This document shows positions 46,031 through 59,800 of a stretch of DNA of 64,000 bases, in pieces. The position numbers were made by a program, and so were the translations under genes. Position 1 is the first letter of the stretch, and each line of letters starts with the position of its first letter. The notes beneath the pieces are model-generated. The model made no database searches. It worked only from the letters and a program-made list of their open reading frames with translations, and was not told where the DNA came from. Source of the stretch: Coffea arabica (lineage: Eukaryota > Streptophyta > Magnoliopsida > Gentianales > Rubiaceae); the NCBI RefSeq assembly GCF_036785885.1, contig NC_092329.1:8184001-8248000 (forward strand), given 5' to 3'.

Positions 46031-48180
46031 CTCCCTCCCCCAAAATAATAATATATTATTTGGATCACAAACACAATTTTTATCGACTTTTTTATTTTCT
46101 CAACAATTTTTTTATATCACATCTCAAAAAGTGTATAGTATTTATTTCGAATAATATTTCAAATAATCTCCTATCCATACACACTAGTATTTGCCTCTAG
46201 ATCCATGTTATCACAGTTGTAAGATGGATGAGTGACAGAAAGAGCGAACAAGAAAATGAAGATGCCAAAATTAAGGTTCTTTTTTTTTCAGAAAATATAA
46301 AAAGGGCTACTTGTTTGAATAGAAGTAAATTGTATTGGGTGTTTTTTTTTTCCATTTTTTTATAAGAAAGAGTTCAAGTGAATTCAATTCTAGTTGCTAT
46401 CACAAGTCATGACGTGCCCGATATTATAAATTATAAAGAAATCGTCCATCAAGAGGCGTGGTCGAGGTCGAGGTCGAGGTCGACACAAACATGGCAACGC
46501 AGCTTAGATTAATTGTGGACGATTTATTATCCCAGTATGCTGCTGTCATCTCAATGTGGGTTCGAAGAAAGGACTATAACGTTCTTCATCTTTCTAGCCC
46601 TATATGTATTTGTGGAATTTAAGAGCTTATATCTAACATTTCCCAACAGAAATCTTTCTATATTTAGACACTGATCTCAGTCCTTTCTAAAGCACACTCA
46701 CTAATCTCAACTCCTAGTACTTCCTTTTGTCCTTTGCTCTTTGAAGTACGTGAAAAGTCGACAAGTTCCTTCTTTTTTACGGTACAAAGATAGAGTTGGT
46801 GAAGAACTAACATCATCAATTCGCTTCCATGATGCTCTTGCCACATGCATAGAAACTAATCCATGTGAAGTTTTATGTAGTGAATCCACTTCATATGTAA
46901 GGGGAAAGAATTTTAATTTGCCAATACCCCATAGCACATGACATGTTAAATGTGTTGTGAGTTTGTTATTCTATTGTAAATATATTATTCAATCATTTTT
47001 TTTTTAAAATCAATTTTTCATCTTACGTACATCATATTCCAAAAAGCGTTACAGTATTATTACTAAAAAAAAATTTTTCTAAATAATCTTCATTCCAAAC
47101 AAACAATTTCATGGTTTTCTAAAAACATGTCATATTAATTTCAAAGATCAACCAATAACGTGTCATATTCTACTTTTCAGTCTAAAAAGTAAATGGTTAA
47201 ATGCTGGGTATTTACTTGCACCGATTGAGAATTGTGTGATCCTTATTAAATTCTCATTCTTGCAGAAGTATTCAATATATACTTGGACATCTCGTGAATT
47301 GAGAGCCCAGCAAATGCTATAGAAGTGACAAACACATTGAATGAGAAAACCGAACCGTTTTGATCAAAACCTCAAAGCTCTAACAATTTTTGACAGCGGC
47401 AACAACAGCAGTCTTGAGCAGAGTGGAATTCCGCAGTTTTGGATAAGGGAAGAGGTGGGCGGTGGAATGTCGTGTAGTCAACTCTTTTCTTGCAGCGGTG
47501 GCTGGAATAGAAAATTGTTTTTGTGAAACGACCTTTTTTTTTTTTATAAAAAAAAACACACTAAAATGTCTAAAGATAACAATCTACTGATCACTAATTA
47601 TTGCCCAATGAATTAAATTAGAGTCAAAATTTTATTCGAACAAAGTGTTTGAAATTTGAACCTTAGGAGCACTATTTAGCGAATGTCCTCAATAATAATT
47701 ACTTATTTCAGATGGTAGGGAAAATATTTGTCCATTGACCATGCTGTCCTTTTCTGACTCTCAAGTCCACTCATTTTTTTTAAACCAAAAATAGTTGATC
47801 AAGAAGGAGAAAAACAAAGAGGTTGACTCAAATTTAATCGAAAAGTTAGGTGGTGTTTTCATTAAAATTTTTTTATGTTTTCTGTAAATATATTTTGTAA
47901 TCACTTTATTATTTCGTACATATCAAATTATTATAATAAAATTTTTTTAAAATTTATTATAAAAAAAATTAGTAAACCAATGATCGATGAACATCCATTT
48001 AAAATCACTATAAAGTGACAAATCACAAATAGTGCTGACGATGAAAGGCAAGATTTGAATCCATGAACTCTTAATCCACGTAGGCTTGGTGGTGGCTCCA
48101 ACAATCGGTGGACTGTGGTAGGTGATTTAGTGAGTGGGGGTGCCAATCGAGGATGGGAAATTATATAGTGCTAAATTGGA
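46031..48180. other. Intergenic, no gene recognised
   Basis: Degraded MITE-like pieces occur at about 46050-46178, 46971-47104 and 47858-47960. A four-fold gtcgag repeat lies at about 46458-46482. The frame at 46741-46941 (+) encodes a non-repetitive peptide I cannot assign. Confidence 0.35.
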
Positions 48181-48630
48181 CGATAACCCAAAAAAAAAAA
48201 CCGGGGAACGAAACGTGGATGACGCACGTGGATAGGCCAGGTATTATTAACTCGGAAACCTTGAAGGGTGCAGATGATGACACGTGGACAAGGTTGATGC
48301 TTTCCAACCGTTCCAGACAGTTGTACATAGTACAGATAGAAGCTGTCAAAATCGACAGCCGGCTCAATCAAATTCCCTGTCCTTCGCCACCCCAACCTTC
48401 CCTTCCCTTCTCCTATTCTCTTCTCTTTCCGCCCATTTCCCGCAAATCCCGCTTCGCCTTTACGTCAGAACAACTACAGAAAATACGACGTAAAATACAT
48501 ATATATACATACATAAATATACACATATATACACACACATATACATATAGAAAAGATCTCTATATTTTTCTTGATGGTATGTCTGGAAAATCTCATCTTG
48601 GACGGGGTCCATGCTGATTATTTTGGTTCA
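48181..48630 (+). promoter_or_regulatory. Promoter-like island without a recognised gene
   Basis: Two cacgtgg G-box/ABRE-like sites lie at 48225-48231 and 48281-48287, with aacgtgg nearby and tacgtca at about 48460. A pyrimidine-rich, GC-richer stretch follows (48375-48470). This is the layout of a plant promoter plus 5' leader. An ORF of 154 codons spans 48153-48617, but its peptide is low-complexity toward the end (tacata repeats). No downstream exon was identified. It may be a remnant of a lost or displaced gene, or an unrecognised transcript. Confidence 0.3.
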
Positions 48631-49242
48631 TTTGAGTGGAAGAGATGAAGTTATGGTCGGTTTACAAAACATATTAGTCCAATTAATAATAGTGTAATTA
48701 CTAAGGTGCTTAAATTGAGTTTGGAATTCTAATTAAAGAGCACTCACTTTTCGACTAATTTCGAATTAACAAGAAAGACAGAGCAAGATTACTAATTATG
48801 TAATTTATGTCATATTGTGCTATTGGTGATTAAATCTTGAACTTTAGTAAATGTGAATGCTCATGGTCTTTTTTTAAAAAAAATTCTTATGGTGTCTTGT
48901 GTGATGTTAGCTTTTTTTTTTTTTTTTAAAAAAAAAAATTGCATTTAAAGTTGATGATATTCATGTGCAACAAGATTAAAAAGCTTTTCTTCGAAAGATC
49001 TACCATTAGGGCAAATAAGTTATGATTGGAAACAAAATGGTAATTCTCCTTCGTGCTGTGGTTACCAATTTTAGAACAAACCAAGTTCTTATTTTACTAC
49101 TAGTTCTTAACAGGTTTCTTGAATGAGAATTAATATGGTTTGTTAAAAGATTTAGTAAATTGGTAAATTTACAAATCATAAACCTTATCCTATGTGTAAA
49201 TGTTGGAGATATTTTTATTCATTTTAGGCATCGACTGACTAT
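48631..49242. other. Intergenic, nothing recognised
   Basis: AT-rich with long A/T homopolymers near 48900-48950. No gene. Confidence 0.4.
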
Positions 49243-50585
49243 TGTTAATGAAAATAAAACACTTAAAAGTTAAGTTACTACCAAATATAACTTGCTGAGA
49301 ATGTGTCCAGATTAAATGTATTAAACACATTAATTATGAAAATTAAGAGGGAAAAAAGGATGGAAAAAAGCTAGGAACGATTCTTGTTAACAAATGTAAA
49401 ACATTTAGAAGTTGGCGCTCAAAATTATTACCAAAATAAAAGCACTCAAAAGTATGGTCAAATTAAATATTAAACAACACTTAGTACGAAAATTAAGAAG
49501 AAAAAGTGGGTGGTAGAATATTTTTACTGTAGCACTTTTTGTGATGTAAAATAAAAGAAGGTGTCTTTTGGGAGTAGTTTGGTAGAATATTAATTATTGT
49601 AGCACTTTTTTTTTGTGATGTAAAAAAAGGAAAAGTAAGTGCCACATATACTGTAGTTTGGGAGTTTAGGATAGAAAGTGCTACAGTTTGGTAGAAAATT
49701 TTGCCAAAGCTCTCACCTTTAGTCTCTAGGTCACCTCCCTCCAGTCTTCTCACACGCTGCCGCTAAACCCTCACTGCAAATACCTTTTATTACTTCTGCC
49801 TGGTTTGGACACACGTGTGTAATTTAGTGTAAAATTTTCATAAATCAAAAAATAAACTTTGATCTTTTAAAAGTTTGGGAGAATTGGAGTTTTGGTCCCC
49901 AATTTATAACAAATGCGCGAAACTAGTTCCCAATCTATTTTGGAGAACAAATGTGGTCCCTAATCTATCCAACTTTGCTCGAAAGTGGACAATTGACGGG
50001 TTTTCTTCAATTTTTGCCGGAAACAAGATTGATTCTTGTTAACAAAAATAAAACACTTAAAAGTTAAATTATTATCAAAACAAAAATACTTAATTGTTGT
50101 CCAAATTAAATATTAGAAACGATAAATATGGAATTAAGGGAAAATGGGCGAAAAAAGTATGGGTTTGATTTCTTTTATAACAAAAGTAGAACACTCAAAA
50201 GTTGACCGTACAGGAATTAAGGATAAAAAGTGGGCAAAAAAGAATTGGATTGATTCTTGTTAACAAAAATATACTTAAAAGTTGACAATACGGAAATTAA
50301 GGAAAAAGGTGGGTTGTTAGTTCTTATTAACAAAAATAAAATACTCAAAGGTTGAGAAGGAAATTTGGGTGGAAGATTATGGGTAAACAAAAACAAAACA
50401 CTTAAAAACTAACAATATGAAAATTAAGGGAAAAAGGTGGGCGATTGATTCTTGTTAAAAAAAAAAAAAAAAGAAGCTCAAAAGTTGACAATACTAAAAT
50501 TAATAGGGAAAAATTGAGCGGGAAAAGGATGGAATTGATTCTTGTTAGCAAAAATACACTCAAAATTTGACAAATACGGTGGATG
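49243..50585. repeat. Degenerate AT-rich tandem array
   Basis: A phrase of the form ttcttgttaacaaaaataaa, then acactcaaaagttgacaata, then cgaaaattaaggg-aaaa-gtggg recurs at least eight times, mostly at 50028-50585 with a spacing of roughly 70-80 bp. Longer units (about 130 bp, with an extra block containing ccaaattaaatattaaa) occur at 49243-49512 and 50035-50145. Other sequence with tgtagcactttttgtgatg repeats interrupts it at about 49513-49990. There is no coding sequence. Confidence 0.75.
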
Positions 50586-50924
50586 GTAGTAGGTCAAATA
50601 CCCTTAAAAATCTCTCTTATAAAATCCTAATCCGTATATCTAAGTTTGTTATTAAACCTTATGAGTTTTAACGCTCACCACAAAAAGTTCTCTTTTCGGG
50701 TTTGGAATACCCATCGGATACCTTATATCTGCTAATCTAAATAAGTTAAAAAAAGGAAATTATTTTTAATCAAACTAAAATCAATTTATACCATGTTAAA
50801 TCAACATACTACACTGAATTTTAAATTTAGGTATAGTTATAGAGAAATTCGACATTTTATGAAGGCAAATTTAACAGTTTTTGAAGAAGAAGATTCAAAC
50901 TACTATCTCACATTTTCCAACAAG

Positions 50925-51145
50925 GACTTGCACATAAAACATGGCAAATAATAGTTAACAAGGTAAGCATGCTTCCAACTGAATACAAATTAAAAAGATT
51001 AAGCAGGTTCCATAAAGATATCAATTCCTACGACTTGTACATAAAGCTTGACAAATAACAGTTAATAAGGTAAACACGTTTCCAACTAAATACAAATTAA
51101 AAAGATTAAGTAGGTTCTATAATATAAAGATATCAATTCCTACCC
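50925..51145. repeat. 107-bp tandem duplication
   Basis: Two units start gacttgcacataaaac and gacttgtacataaagc, and share aaattaaaaagattaag and aaagatatcaattcctac. The offset is 107 bp, with scattered substitutions and a small insertion in the second unit. Confidence 0.75.
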
Positions 51146-51412
51146 ATCCGCTAGTGAAAACTTTATATAATTTTCTGGATTTTTAGAATGCAGACCAAGG
51201 GATTTGATCCCTTGACTTACACCTAAGGGATTCGAAACTTTCTAGGAGTAGTTGGTTTTATGGTTTTTAGGACTCTCTTACCAAATTCTATCAGATTATC
51301 CATCAATAACCTTTCATCAACACCAAAATCTAACGGATTATTTATCGATCATCTAATCGAATTAACCATCGACTTCCTGTCGGTATCGGATTTTACTTTA
51401 TCAGCTGCCATC

Positions 51413-51715
51413 CTAAATACATAAATTAAGGAAAAACGTGAGTGATTAATTCTTATTAATAAAAAATAAGACACTCAAAAGCCGGGGGTACGGAAATTAA
51501 GGGGAGAAATTGGGTAGAAAAATGAAGGAAAAGGGAAAATAGAACACTCAAAAGTTGACAATACAAAAGTTAAGGGAAAAAAAGTAAGTGATTGATTCTT
51601 GTTAAAAAAGTAAAATGCTCAAAAATTGATAATATGAAAATTAAGGGGAAATTTTGGGTGGAAAAAGATGGATTAACAAAAATAAATTACTTAAAAGTTA
51701 ACCAAAATAAATTGT
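51413..51715. repeat. Second block of the degenerate array
   Basis: At least three further units of the attcttgttaa / actcaaaagttgacaatac / attaaggg pattern, separated from the main block by about 0.8 kb of other sequence. The same orientation suggests one array split by later insertion or duplication. Confidence 0.7.
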
Positions 51716-53160
51716 GGAATATTTATACATAGCAAAGAGTTAGAGCGTCTATTTAACATCACATAAGAGCACATAACTCAACAAATTGTCATATACGCAA
51801 CTAAACATCATTTTATGATATATAAATGATATGACATGGAAACGGCTAGCCAAACTCATCATACTTGATTTCAACTGCAGCAAGATTCAATTTTTATCTC
51901 CTAATGCAGCTTAAGCAAGAGATTAGAGGACGGTCCAACTAACAGTGCGTCTTTGTCCACTGTTAGAAGTGTCCAACACAATAATGCAAGTAGAGATTTA
52001 AGAGTCAAAGGTGTCAAGAACCATAGATTACTCAATTGAAGCATATAGGATTACAGAAGTTTCCAAGGCCATCATCCTCTATAGAATATTTACATTTGAC
52101 AAAGAATACAATAAAGAGAAGTTAAAAGAATTAGAAAAAAAGAAAAAAGGGTCCAACTAAAGCATGTAGGACCGAACGGATGGACACTTTACAATCAATA
52201 TATATGTGTTAGGTGTAGATTAAGGACATTGGTGCTAATTGGTCATCCTATTCAAAAGCTTAATCATCGAGTACAACTGGAGGGTCGATTAGGAGATCAA
52301 GATTATATTAATGTCGGTGCACTAATTAATTTGGCCAAACCATTATTAGTTTCTTTTAAACTGCATATGCTTACAGCCCGGATGGGGCTCACAGGCCAAT
52401 GCCCATACTACATCTTTTGGAGTCTCTTAATCATTAGAGCATAGTAGTTGAAAGAGAAATGTACCCTCTTAATTGAGCAGCTTTTATTCGTCTAAATCTT
52501 TCATTATACCATATGAAGAAGTATTTCGTTTAATCATGTAGGATGATTCATGAACAAGTTCATAAATTATCACTTAAATCAAATTATTTCATGGTAAACT
52601 ACGTGTGATAAAGCTAAAAACATTATTAACTTGGGAGATAATTGTAGCTTGAATGTGTTGTGCTTGAATCAATGTGACCTGACCTATCGCAGTGTGAATT
52701 TGAGGAATTAATTAGTACTATTTGTATATGCCTAAAGGGCTGTCGGTGACAATAAAGTTTGTCATGTTTAAATGGAAGCATACGTGTGCAACTTCTTGAC
52801 GCTAGTGTGATGTTTGCTTCTTTTGCTACTTAATTGTTTCTCTTTCTTGAGCTCGGGGTGTTAGGTTGGATGGCTAAAACTTGAAAAATCAAATCATGCT
52901 TCAACCATTTTATCAAATATAAAATAACCCTAATAAACCAACCCAAAATTGTTACTCCTAAAACATGATGATGGCCATTTTGTTTTCCAAAACGTTTGAT
53001 GCCTCCTTTCCCTTGTTCATCTTACTAATCAGGCCGGAAATTTGGTCATCTCAAAATCAGAGATGAGTCAGTCTACTTTATTTCCACAGTTTATCAACTC
53101 GGTTTACAACGGGAGAGTGTACTAGATGAGGATAGAAAAGATTTTGGTCCTTTGTCAATT
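51716..53160. other. Intergenic, nothing recognised
   Basis: The frame at 52229-52444 (+) has no domain. No clear repeat copy. Confidence 0.4.
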
Positions 53161-53368
53161 GTTTGGCTGGCAAGTTTTTTACTAAATTTGTCTATTACAA
53201 GTTTTTTAAAAACTTTAATTACAGTAAGCTCAAAAAAATTCTTAAAGTTTTAAAACTATGTACTTCAAAATGTTCAAAAATTTATACACTTAAAATTTTT
53301 TTAAAAAACTTCTACAGTAAGTTACAGTAAAATTTTAGACAAACATCGAAAAAACTCACTTGCCAAAC
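53161..53368. repeat. MITE-like inverted-repeat element, about 208 bp
   Basis: The left end gtttggctggcaagtttttt is matched inverted by the right end aaaaaactcacttgccaaac, with inner similarity around tttgtcta and tagacaaac. The loop contains ttacagtaag repeats. It differs in sequence from the two main MITE families here. Confidence 0.65.
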
Positions 53369-56300
53369 GGAACAATTATTTAACTATTGTCTGGTTATAT
53401 GGTTACATGTTTGAAAGAAGTACTCTTAACACTTTTCAAAATTGAGTGGTCTGAAGCTTTCTGGTAGAACCATTTCCAAAGGTGATTTGAGAGAAAAAGG
53501 GGGCAAAAAAAAAAAAAAAAAAGGAAAGAGAGACAGCATTAGAGCACTTATTTTCCTGTGCTAAGCAAGAAAAACCTGATATTAGACTAGACGTATTGAA
53601 AGTTACCTGAAAATGGAAGCACCATATCATGTGCGAAAAAAACACAGAAAAAAAAAGTTTACAATTATTAATGGCTTTGGTCTTTTTAGGTTTGGATTCT
53701 AATTCTCATTCTCCCTTCCTATTTGTTAAATTCCACTCTTTTCCTACTTTTTTTTTTTTAAAAAAAAAATCTGAATTCCAAATCCATGACCTTAAGGTCC
53801 TTAACTAAAAGGTTGAGGTGTAAATGAGTTTAATCAATTTGTCTAATTATTTTAACAAGCTTAATAATTTATTTTAATTTAACTTATTTATTTACCGAAC
53901 TAAGGTTAAATGACACTTCTATTAAATTTGAAAGTTATTGAATGTAAACTACTGTTCAATTTTAATTTGATTAATTGACAAATTAAATTCGAAAGAACTC
54001 TGATCAAGTCGAATTCGATTTGAGTATCGAATAATTTGATTTATTTTCCGACCCTATTTAAAAATATCCCCGAGTATGATGTGTCCATGACGGTTAATAC
54101 GTACTTTTGTTTCTTTCTTCTCGAGGAGCCCGCCAAGCTGTAATTAAAAATCAAATGTCAAACCTTCCTCAGGTAGCGCCAGGTGCAACGGATTGATATA
54201 TAAGGCCTAAACACGGTTCCCACTAACTATAATGACTTTCCAACAACAGTTCCATGTGTCTCAAGCCTTCTTCATGATTTTTCAATATACCAACGAAATC
54301 TTTCTTTCTTTATTGTGTTTCTTTCTTTTCTTTTTTTGGGGTCAGGTGAAGTCATTTCTTTCGAGTTTTGCCGACAGGCCCATTTTGTATTTTGTTTAAA
54401 AAATAATTCTGATCAGAAAACAGGAAGCAAATTAATTTTGTTTAAAATTAAGTGGCCTAGAATAAAATTTTGTATGGATTCTCTGTTCCATCAATTCCAA
54501 TAACGAAAATGATAGGTAAAATGTCAACTGCACGGCCTTTTCTAGGAAGTCAGGCAGAAAAATTAGCATGTGTTTAGGCAGTTAACAAGGTCAATGAGAT
54601 TTGCACATCAACTTCAGACGAATCTTATAAAAGACTAGTGATTATGAAGAACATGATACCATAAAATGGGACATAATGAATGACGGACATTAAATTTCAC
54701 ACCTCAATTGTCCAGCTGCTGAAAAAGCGAGCTCAACCTCCCTGCAAACTGCATTAAAACGTAAAGCATGATTTTAATTTTTTTTCACATTTATATTAAT
54801 ACAACGAAAGAAAAAGGGATTAGGTTCGGATTCCCGCCTAGGTTTTTTTTTTTTGTGGTTGTCAGAATTAAGATTTGAATTCCGAACCTAACAACAGAAG
54901 CGTTCTAATTTCCCTCCCCTGGCCATTGGCCAACTCCAACGGTTGAGTTCTAAATAGTTAATTACTCTTTGCCTCTTTTTTTTTGGAGTAATATTTGTTT
55001 TTGTCCCTAGCATTAACAATCTCCATACCTTTGAAAGAAAAAAAAGAAATAGAATTTTTCTACTTGATGCTCAATGGGCATTCGTAAAGACATTTAAATT
55101 ATCTAACCAAAAAAGATATTTAAATTACACTTTTAGCTTAATTTATCATAAAAATACATACACTAATAAGTATTATTCTACCTTGCATCTGCCAGCCTTT
55201 TCTCTTGAATTTTACATTTTTAAGGCTGACGATAATGCGAGAACAACTATTTTCTTGCCAGAGCAATTTTTTCCTTGTAGAGTAAAATCTCTCCAACGAG
55301 GAAATAAGTGCTCTAGCAGCATCACCAACCTATTTCTAAAAGACTAGGCACTCACCCAAAGAAGTTGTAGAATTCTGCCAAGTAAATCTACGAATAAATT
55401 TGATGCACTTCACATAAATGCATTTGGACTGAAATCCAGTTTTTTACAAGTTACAACATTGATTTGTTTAACCAACGGAAAGTGGGTTTCATGCTTTGTT
55501 TGACAACAAAATCAGCGCCTGAACTTACGATCAGGTGTACCATTTGGAATCGCGCCTTCTTTAAAGTCGTCAAATATAATGCCCTCAAGAATAATTATAA
55601 AAAAAAAAAGATCGTCAACCACATAAAATCCCATTTCCCCAGCTATGTCCTATACCATTCAGACAGTTTATTTACAATAATAATTTCTAACTGACCCTTA
55701 GTCACTCGACACTTGAGAAAAGAACGACGTGCATCCTCGTTCACTATTGTTGTGTATTGGACCACATCTTGAATGTGGAAGTTGGAAGTTAAAAGGAAAA
55801 AAAAATGGTCCCAGAAAGAAAAGGTGAAGAAACAAAGTCAAAACGACGCCACTCTAAATAAAGAAGCATACGTCAGAATCGTGCAATGCATGATTCATGC
55901 AAACATGGTTGGTAAATGAGGAACAAAACATGTCAGGATTGAAATACCTGTTTGTCATTTGGCACACACATTAATACCTGATACGGTTCAGTATCACAAG
56001 CCTTCCAAGTTGAGATTCATTAACCAAGAACAGTACATCATTGCCAGGAAGAGATTTGCAGAAACAAAGCCTAATGTCTACAATAGGTTAGATCTGCAGA
56101 TGAGACTTGAGAGAGTCACTTCAGCAACGATTAGTGCTCATCTGACTATATGATTTGCAGAATTTATAATTGATACAAACCTGACTTACTTAACCAAAAA
56201 AGAGTAAAAAAATGTTTACGACATTAGGAGCAACAGAAATAACTCAAGGCATCAGACAAAATGTTCAAACAGGTATTTCATCGATTTACATGAAGACCAC

Positions 56301-56879
56301 AATTAACTAATAACTATAGCTCATGGGATTCCTTTGATTTGCATTTATGACGAAAATGGAGCGTGTAACAACAACATCACCCTACTGGGATTCTGCAGAG
56401 AGAAGTTTCATCTAGGAAAGATAATCCAAGAATCAAACCCGTGAAGCTCAGATTTTTCTAATTTTTCTACATGAGTGAGAAAAAACTATGAATTTTCGCC
56501 CTAAACTGGTTAACCAAATGTACAGATTAAGAAAATTGATTACACTTCAAAATTTTAAAAAAGCATCTATGGATGGCTGCCCAGCAATTCACCCTACATT
56601 TGAATTTTATGAGCCACAGCATCTCCAGAACCAAGACAACACACCCAACTCAGACTGTCCAAGAATCGCTCATTTCTAGTTGATTCTGGGATTCTTTAGT
56701 CCTTTAAACGTAAATTAAGGCTTTCATTTTCTCAGGACTCAGATTACCAAGTAGTGTGGCACCGGAAGTACAGGGCAAATACAATCGATGAACCTGATAG
56801 TTAGTCTTAAACAATATCTGTAACCCTCTCCATGTCTTCACTGCATGACAAGTCTCCTATATCCTCTCTTCTTTTCAGG
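53369..56879. other. Intergenic, AVT6 3' side
   Basis: No gene recognised. Frames at 55464-55694, 55959-56153 and 56488-56679 (+) lack domains. The segment next to 56879 should hold the transporter 3' UTR. Confidence 0.4.
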
Positions 56880-59800
56880 CTATGTATCAACTCCTCTACT
56901 GCTAATAAAACTGCTGTAGATGTCACTGCAGATAGCCACACTGCTTGAAGACACAGCCAGGAGTATCATGACCCATGACACAAGCCTGTCATTCTTGGTC
57001 GCAATGCCATGAGTATCTCTACACAAGCATAACCACTTAACATGAAAATTCGGAAACATAATACCAAAAAGGAAGAATAATAGTTGGCAAGTGATGATTG
57101 CAAGGTGAGAAAAAGGGAGAGAATGTTTTTGAAAATTTATCTGTACAACATAGTGTCAGAAAGGTAATGTCTCCTTGTGTCCAATCTGGAACTAACAGTT
57201 AAGGACAATAAGTATCCTTCTTTGGAATGGAATTACCGATTTAGGAACATATATAACAAGTGGAGTTGAGTTTAAACAAGCTCATCATTAATTTTACAAC
57301 CCATCTACATTTTGAACATTCCTAATCTTCTGTTTTAAGCCGCGACACAAATGACAGGCATCTAGCTAATGTACAGCAGAACTGAAAGCAGAGGAGCAAC
57401 AAAATACTGTATTCTATCACTTTCAGTCCTGCAGATGTGGCAATTTAAGAAAAATCTATCAAATTATATTATTTATTTATTATTATTTTTTAATCTGTAC
57501 CGAGCGCATAGCTTGTATACATAAAAACAACTAAGAGAATAGATGTTAGCATGCTTCTTAAGTGTATAATTCATATAATGGAAACCATTAACTCTGTACT
57601 CACCTAAGTGCAATGGCAGCAGGAAATATGTAACCAACAGAGACTGTAGCTGTAGCTCCAGTGAACTGAAAAGCATCCCAGATGCTAGGTACACAATTGG
57701 CTCCCACAAAGATGAAACTGATTAAGGTTGCAGTAACTGAGAAGAATCTTCTATTATCATAAACAATAGGAATTGCATGATGGAACACAAGGCCATCAAC
57801 GTTGAGGCGAAGTGAAAAGAATACAATGGGAAATACAAGCATCAGGTGAACTACATAGCTCACTCTCACCACATCATTAAGCAGTAAGCCATATGGGATC
57901 CCAAGACTGCCATCAAAATTGGAGAGTATATCATCCATTGTCTGATCTCCAAAGAGGAGAAATCCAAAGAGGCTAGTTGCTAAATAAACAGATGTACACA
58001 AAGTGATTGACGTCCTGACTATAGACTTCATCTGTGCGGAGTCTTTTAGCTCATTCTCTATGGGATGAACTGTAACACACGTACAGAGAAGCAATCAGCA
58101 AAAAGCAACTAGTGGCAAGAGAAGAAAAAGCACTTATAATGCAGCAGAAAATCTCAAACACTCTAAAGATGATAGTAAAATCAATTTCCAGGATCACTTC
58201 TCAAGCTCTATTAACTGGCACCATGCCTTGATAGCATTGATTGCACGATCAGGGTAATCTCCTCATTTCCACCATGGTAAGTAATAAATTGCTAAATGCC
58301 AAAATCAAATTCATACATTTTCCACCCCAATATTTAAGAACATCCCAAATAATCCAACATTCAATCTGCATACACTTAAAACTCCCCCTATTTTCTTTTT
58401 GCTTAAAGCTTTCCCCATGTGATGTTTAGGATTACACATTGCAAAGAAAATCACTTAATTGCCCCGGATTTAAACATTTTCCAGCATAATCATTTATGCA
58501 TAAGAAATGTTTCTAAAACACATGAAGTATCCTTGCAAGAAGGCCATCACTCAGACAAGATAACACGAACATGATGAGGCATTTCCTTGAATTATTAAAT
58601 AAAAACACAAACCACATACATATTCCAATTTAGACCATGCATAAACACACCGGGTACATCTACTGTGACATTAAATTACTTTAAAACGTTTGTAAGTTGT
58701 AACAACTTTCAAAGTACACATGATACCCATAATTACACTTCTTAATTCATCATAGATGATAACAATTTTCTTCTCAAAAAACATCAAGGACTATAAATTT
58801 TCATTTTGAAAAATCATTAGTTAAAAGTTCCAGACACATCTACACTTGACAATGGCAGTAAAACTATGCAAATGACGAGTTAGAATTGCATAGTGCAATT
58901 CTTATTTCAACTTTTCAGTCACTAATATGACTATTTGTAAAGCATTCATTGCCAACACCAAAAGGCTAAAAATGGACTATTTAATTGGAAGAGATAGGCA
59001 ACAGTGATATGCTTTTCTCCTGCAAGACACCCAAATAAAATACACAAGCGAGTTCCTTGTGCAACAGTAAAATTAAGTAAAACACCATTGTGATTAAATA
59101 GATTAAAGACCAGAACTTACCATTGTGATGACAAATATAGGCAGTAACAAGTACAGGAACAACGGTGAAAAGCCTCCAAAAAGATGCCTGATCAACAAGT
59201 TTTGGCATCAAACGTGGTATTCCAATGCTGCCATTTATCAGTTTAATAATGGCTATTCCTGCTGTGATCACCACAAATACAACAGCCAAAGCCACCGACA
59301 AAGCTGATGTGTATCTCAGTGAATCTAGTTAAGGAAATTACTAATATTAGCCAATGGTGATAAGCTAGCGTGTATATCAAAGAATCTAGCTGGTATGATG
59401 CTTGTTAGATGATCATGGACAAAACTAAATGCTTGAGCAACTGCTAATCTTCTACTGTGTTTACAAGAAAAGTTTATACCAAATAGCCGAAGTTGTACCA
59501 CTATCTTACCCAAATGAAAGGATTAAACTCAATGGTAATCAAAGGAGTGCAACCAGCGATATGCCACAATCTCAATCCTTTCAGATTAAACTTGGGATGA
59601 TTTTTTCTCTTTTAGGCTCACAGAGTTCAATAAAGGGTGATTGGATCTTAACCTAGTATCTCTTGTTTTCACACTTCATCTCAATTTAATTAAATCTCTT
59701 CAACAAAGAACAAGCTCTAGATTGACTCAATTCAGAGGGATGATACTACATTTCATTGAGGAAAGAAAGGTCAGTTAGATGGGTATTAACTCCATGGGTA

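Noticed and set aside
46741..46941. 66-codon ORF with a non-repetitive peptide
   Set aside because: Could be a gene fragment, but no family was recognised and no splice partners were seen; not strong enough for a CDS call.
48153..48617. 154-codon ORF as a protein gene
   Set aside because: The C-terminal half translates a tacata microsatellite and the N-terminal part has no recognisable family; kept only as a promoter-like island.
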